Positions 22,245 to 24,065 of a DNA stretch of 24,065 nucleotides are shown here, piece by piece. The position numbers were made by a program, and so were the translations under genes. The number at the start of each line of letters is the position of its first letter. Within the stretch, counting starts at the first letter, position 1. Source of the stretch: a virus. The DNA lies in IMG/VR virus record IMGVR_UViG_3300042691_027695, positions 1 through 24,065 of that record; one strand, 5' to 3'. The notes under the pieces were generated by a model. The model did no database searches. It was not told where the DNA came from and saw nothing but the letters and a program-made list of their open reading frames with translations.

Positions 22245-24065
22245 TCAATCTACCTCTAATATTGGTTCGCCACTACCTCTACCAGTCTTAGCAACTCTAA
22301 GAATGTTAGGATTAGTTGTAAATGTTTCGACTGGGTCTAACCCATCAGGAGTTGTTGCAGCTGTTTGCTGAGAACCTTTCCAGAATGAACGAATCATACC
22401 TTCTCCCAAATTATTAGTATAACGATAGTGTGTTGGGAAATAACCATTCAATGGTTTAACTTCAACAATTTCGTTACCAATTGAAATACTTCCACTAAAC
22501 GGCATTAATGAAACTCTATATTTGTTAAATGTGACAGGTATGTTTTCGTAAACAATTTGTTCCCCTGGCTGAGCCCCATTTACAGGATATCCAGCAGTTT
22601 GAGTTGATATCTTTTTAGTATATTGTTCTTTTACAAGATACATATTTGTTCTACTTTGTGTAACGTTTCCAAATGCATCATACCTTCTCCAAACACCAAC
22701 ACCATTTTTAGCATATAATCCAAAACCTAAATTAGAAAGGGAATCACCATCCATACCAATTGTTTGGAAGTTAAACGCATCAGCTTCACCTGTTAGAGAT
22801 GCTCCGTTTGGAACTTGAATTTCAACATCATAAAAAGGTGCGTTAGCTTCAAGTAAAGTTAACTCTGCGGTATCTATTAAACTATCATATGATAAATAAT
22901 CTGATTGTAAAGATGTATCATCTGTTGTGATTATTTCAGTAACATAAGATGGTACATTAACATCTATATTGGTACTATCATCAATATTTAATTCTGAATT
23001 ATAAGCTTTGTATTCTGATTCTAAATTTATATTTTCATCTACACCAATAGAGCTATCATAGTTATTTTGTTCAGCAATAGGTCTATCCCAGCGAGTTTTA
23101 CTTCTCTCTAAGTAGTGGGGTTCTATTAATAATCCTTTAGATATTTTTGCTCTTGCTGGTGCTAAATCAGTAAGAACATCGAATAAAGATTTATCTACAT
23201 TTTTTACTAACTGAATATATTCGTTTAGGTTTCTATCTAATCTTTGGAAATAATATCCTCTTAGATTTTCCAATTCTTTATAAGAATCTTTATATTCATC
23301 CGATGGGTCTCCTATATAGTTATCAATATTAAATTGACCAAATGCTTTTAAGATATCCATATTCAACTCCTTAATTGGAGAGAAAAATAATCCTAAACGA
23401 GATGAATCTATTGGAGCTCTATCAAATGATTTTTTGGTTGCTCTTACTCTATGAGATAACTCTCCCACCAACTCCGTATCTTCAAATCTAATTTTATTAG
23501 AATAAGTCATTCCTAATGATGGAACATCGGCTGTTACAGTTCTCTCATAAACTTCATATTGATATGGATAATTTGACGCTGAATAAAATAATCCCAATCC
23601 AGCTGCTGCAAAATCTTCACCATATGATGTATTTATTGCTACGTTTTTAATTCCTATATTTTCGTATTTGGTTCTATCTTTTGGTAATTCAAAATCCAAA
23701 CGGAATAATAAATCTTCAGTTGATGCTGTATAGGAGTTACCATTTATAGCATCAGGGAAAAGTGTGTGGTTTTCAAACTTAGATGGTTGTAATGGAACTC
23801 TCCATAAACGGAATTCATCCAACATACCGTTGTAATCATTACCAATCACAAGTTCAGAACCACTTAACCAAGCAGCTGCAGCGTCTGTTAAGATTGACAT
23901 ACTCACATATGTCTTAATTCTATCTTTTTCAGCCGTTGCTAATAATACTTCAAACCAAGCTGCATTACCACCTAATTCATGTCTATTAATTAAAATATTA
24001 CTATATTCGGTTGTTGAAAGTGGAAACTCTAAACTACCCGTTGCTGTTTCTGGCCCTAAAACATA
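22245..24065 (-). CDS. LamG-domain virion structural protein (5' end beyond window)
   Basis: The frame stays open to the right edge, giving 606 codons in the window; the first internal Met at 23906 is not the true start. The N-terminal visible part (about 53 residues before that Met plus the next 40) is a LamG/concanavalin-like jelly roll that ends in LDEFRLWRVPL, the typical closing strand of such domains. A helical middle section follows at about 23400-23050 (FGQFNIDNYIGDP, then YIQLVKNVDKSLFDVL and ERSKTRWDRP). After an acidic stretch comes a beta-rich C-terminus ending GRGSGEPILEVD. It is probably a large tail or baseplate-associated protein. LamG domains often bind carbohydrate, which would suit host contact, but this is not shown. 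Confidence 0.85.
   Translation of the reverse strand, partial: YVLGPETATGSLEFPLSTTEYSNILINRHELGGNAAWFEVLLATAEKDRIKTYVSMSILTDAAAAWLSGSELVIGNDYNGMLDEFRLWRVPLQPSKFENHTLFPDAINGNSYTASTEDLLFRLDFELPKDRTKYENIGIKNVAINTSYGEDFAAAGLGLFYSASNYPYQYEVYERTVTADVPSLGMTYSNKIRFEDTELVGELSHRVRATKKSFDRAPIDSSRLGLFFSPIKELNMDILKAFGQFNIDNYIGDPSDEYKDSYKELENLRGYYFQRLDRNLNEYIQLVKNVDKSLFDVLTDLAPARAKISKGLLIEPHYLERSKTRWDRPIAEQNNYDSSIGVDENINLESEYKAYNSELNIDDSTNIDVNVPSYVTEIITTDDTSLQSDYLSYDSLIDTAELTLLEANAPFYDVEIQVPNGASLTGEADAFNFQTIGMDGDSLSNLGFGLYAKNGVGVWRRYDAFGNVTQSRTNMYLVKEQYTKKISTQTAGYPVNGAQPGEQIVYENIPVTFNKYRVSLMPFSGSISIGNEIVEVKPLNGYFPTHYRYTNNLGEGMIRSFWKGSQQTAATTPDGLDPVETFTTNPNILRVAKTGRGSGEPILEVD

Noticed and set aside
23904-23906. 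ATG at 23906 as start of the LamG protein
   Set aside because: The frame continues upstream to the edge without a stop, and the upstream residues complete the LamG domain.
1-24065. tRNA genes, CRISPR arrays, insertion sequences, integrase or attachment sites
   Set aside because: None seen by eye; a tRNA scan and repeat search would be needed to exclude them fully.

Overview
The window is a stretch of a tailed double-stranded DNA bacteriophage genome, most likely a distant T4-like phage. The grounds are an Mre11/Rad50 (T4 gp47/gp46-type) recombination nuclease, a small DnaG/gp61-type primase, a giant tail-fibre gene ending in an S74 intramolecular chaperone, several virion structural genes, and an N-terminus that looks like a T4 capsid-targeting sequence. 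The DNA is strongly AT-rich. The host is probably a member of the Bacteroidota: two gene clusters are preceded by the Bacteroidota sigma signature TTTG-N20-TATATTTG, and most starts lack a good Shine-Dalgarno sequence. Nearly all genes are on the minus strand; one 56-codon gene reads the other way.

Layout in transcription order on the minus strand, from right to left. 24065-18533 holds structural genes: a LamG-containing protein cut by the right edge, a 207-aa virion protein, and 410-aa and 285-aa virion proteins sharing a C-terminal domain. A rho-independent terminator lies between the last two. Then come a 63-aa protein, a stand-alone SegE-like GIY-YIG nuclease and a 66-aa protein. 18532-14406 is a replication/recombination pair: the primase, overlapped by a single-chain Mre11-Rad50 fusion. 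14416-14246 is the lone plus-strand gene, a ribbon-helix-helix protein. 14143-6113 is one 2676-aa fibre with internally duplicated modules, a chitin-binding-like module, a collagen-like linker, a minimal intein-like Hint domain and a C-terminal S74 chaperone. 6075-888 is a glycosylation cassette of four tightly coupled genes, flanked by two paralogous coiled-coil proteins. 848-1 is a nucleotidyltransferase cut by the left edge.

The most interesting system is the cassette at 1293-5736. It encodes a heptose-7-phosphate kinase (HldE-N/RfaE1-like), an ADP-heptose-forming nucleotidyltransferase (HldE-C/RfaE2-like), and a family-9 glycosyltransferase of the TibC/BAHT type that O-heptosylates proteins and has a four-cysteine metal finger. 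The fourth protein fuses GT4-like glycosyltransferase, SAM methyltransferase and GT25-like glycosyltransferase domains. Together these could make an activated heptose, attach it to a Ser/Thr-rich protein and then extend or methylate the glycan. The neighbouring fibre is the obvious candidate acceptor, though this is inference.

Two promoter classes can be read by eye. A TA[T/C]TTATA box lies 14-31 bp before seven structural or small minus-strand genes and, in matching orientation, before the plus-strand gene; it looks like a phage late promoter. The host-type TTTG-N20-TATATTTG promoter precedes only the primase/nuclease operon and the glycosylation operon. The cassette may therefore be expressed before or independently of the late genes around it. 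No tRNA gene, CRISPR array or insertion sequence was recognised.
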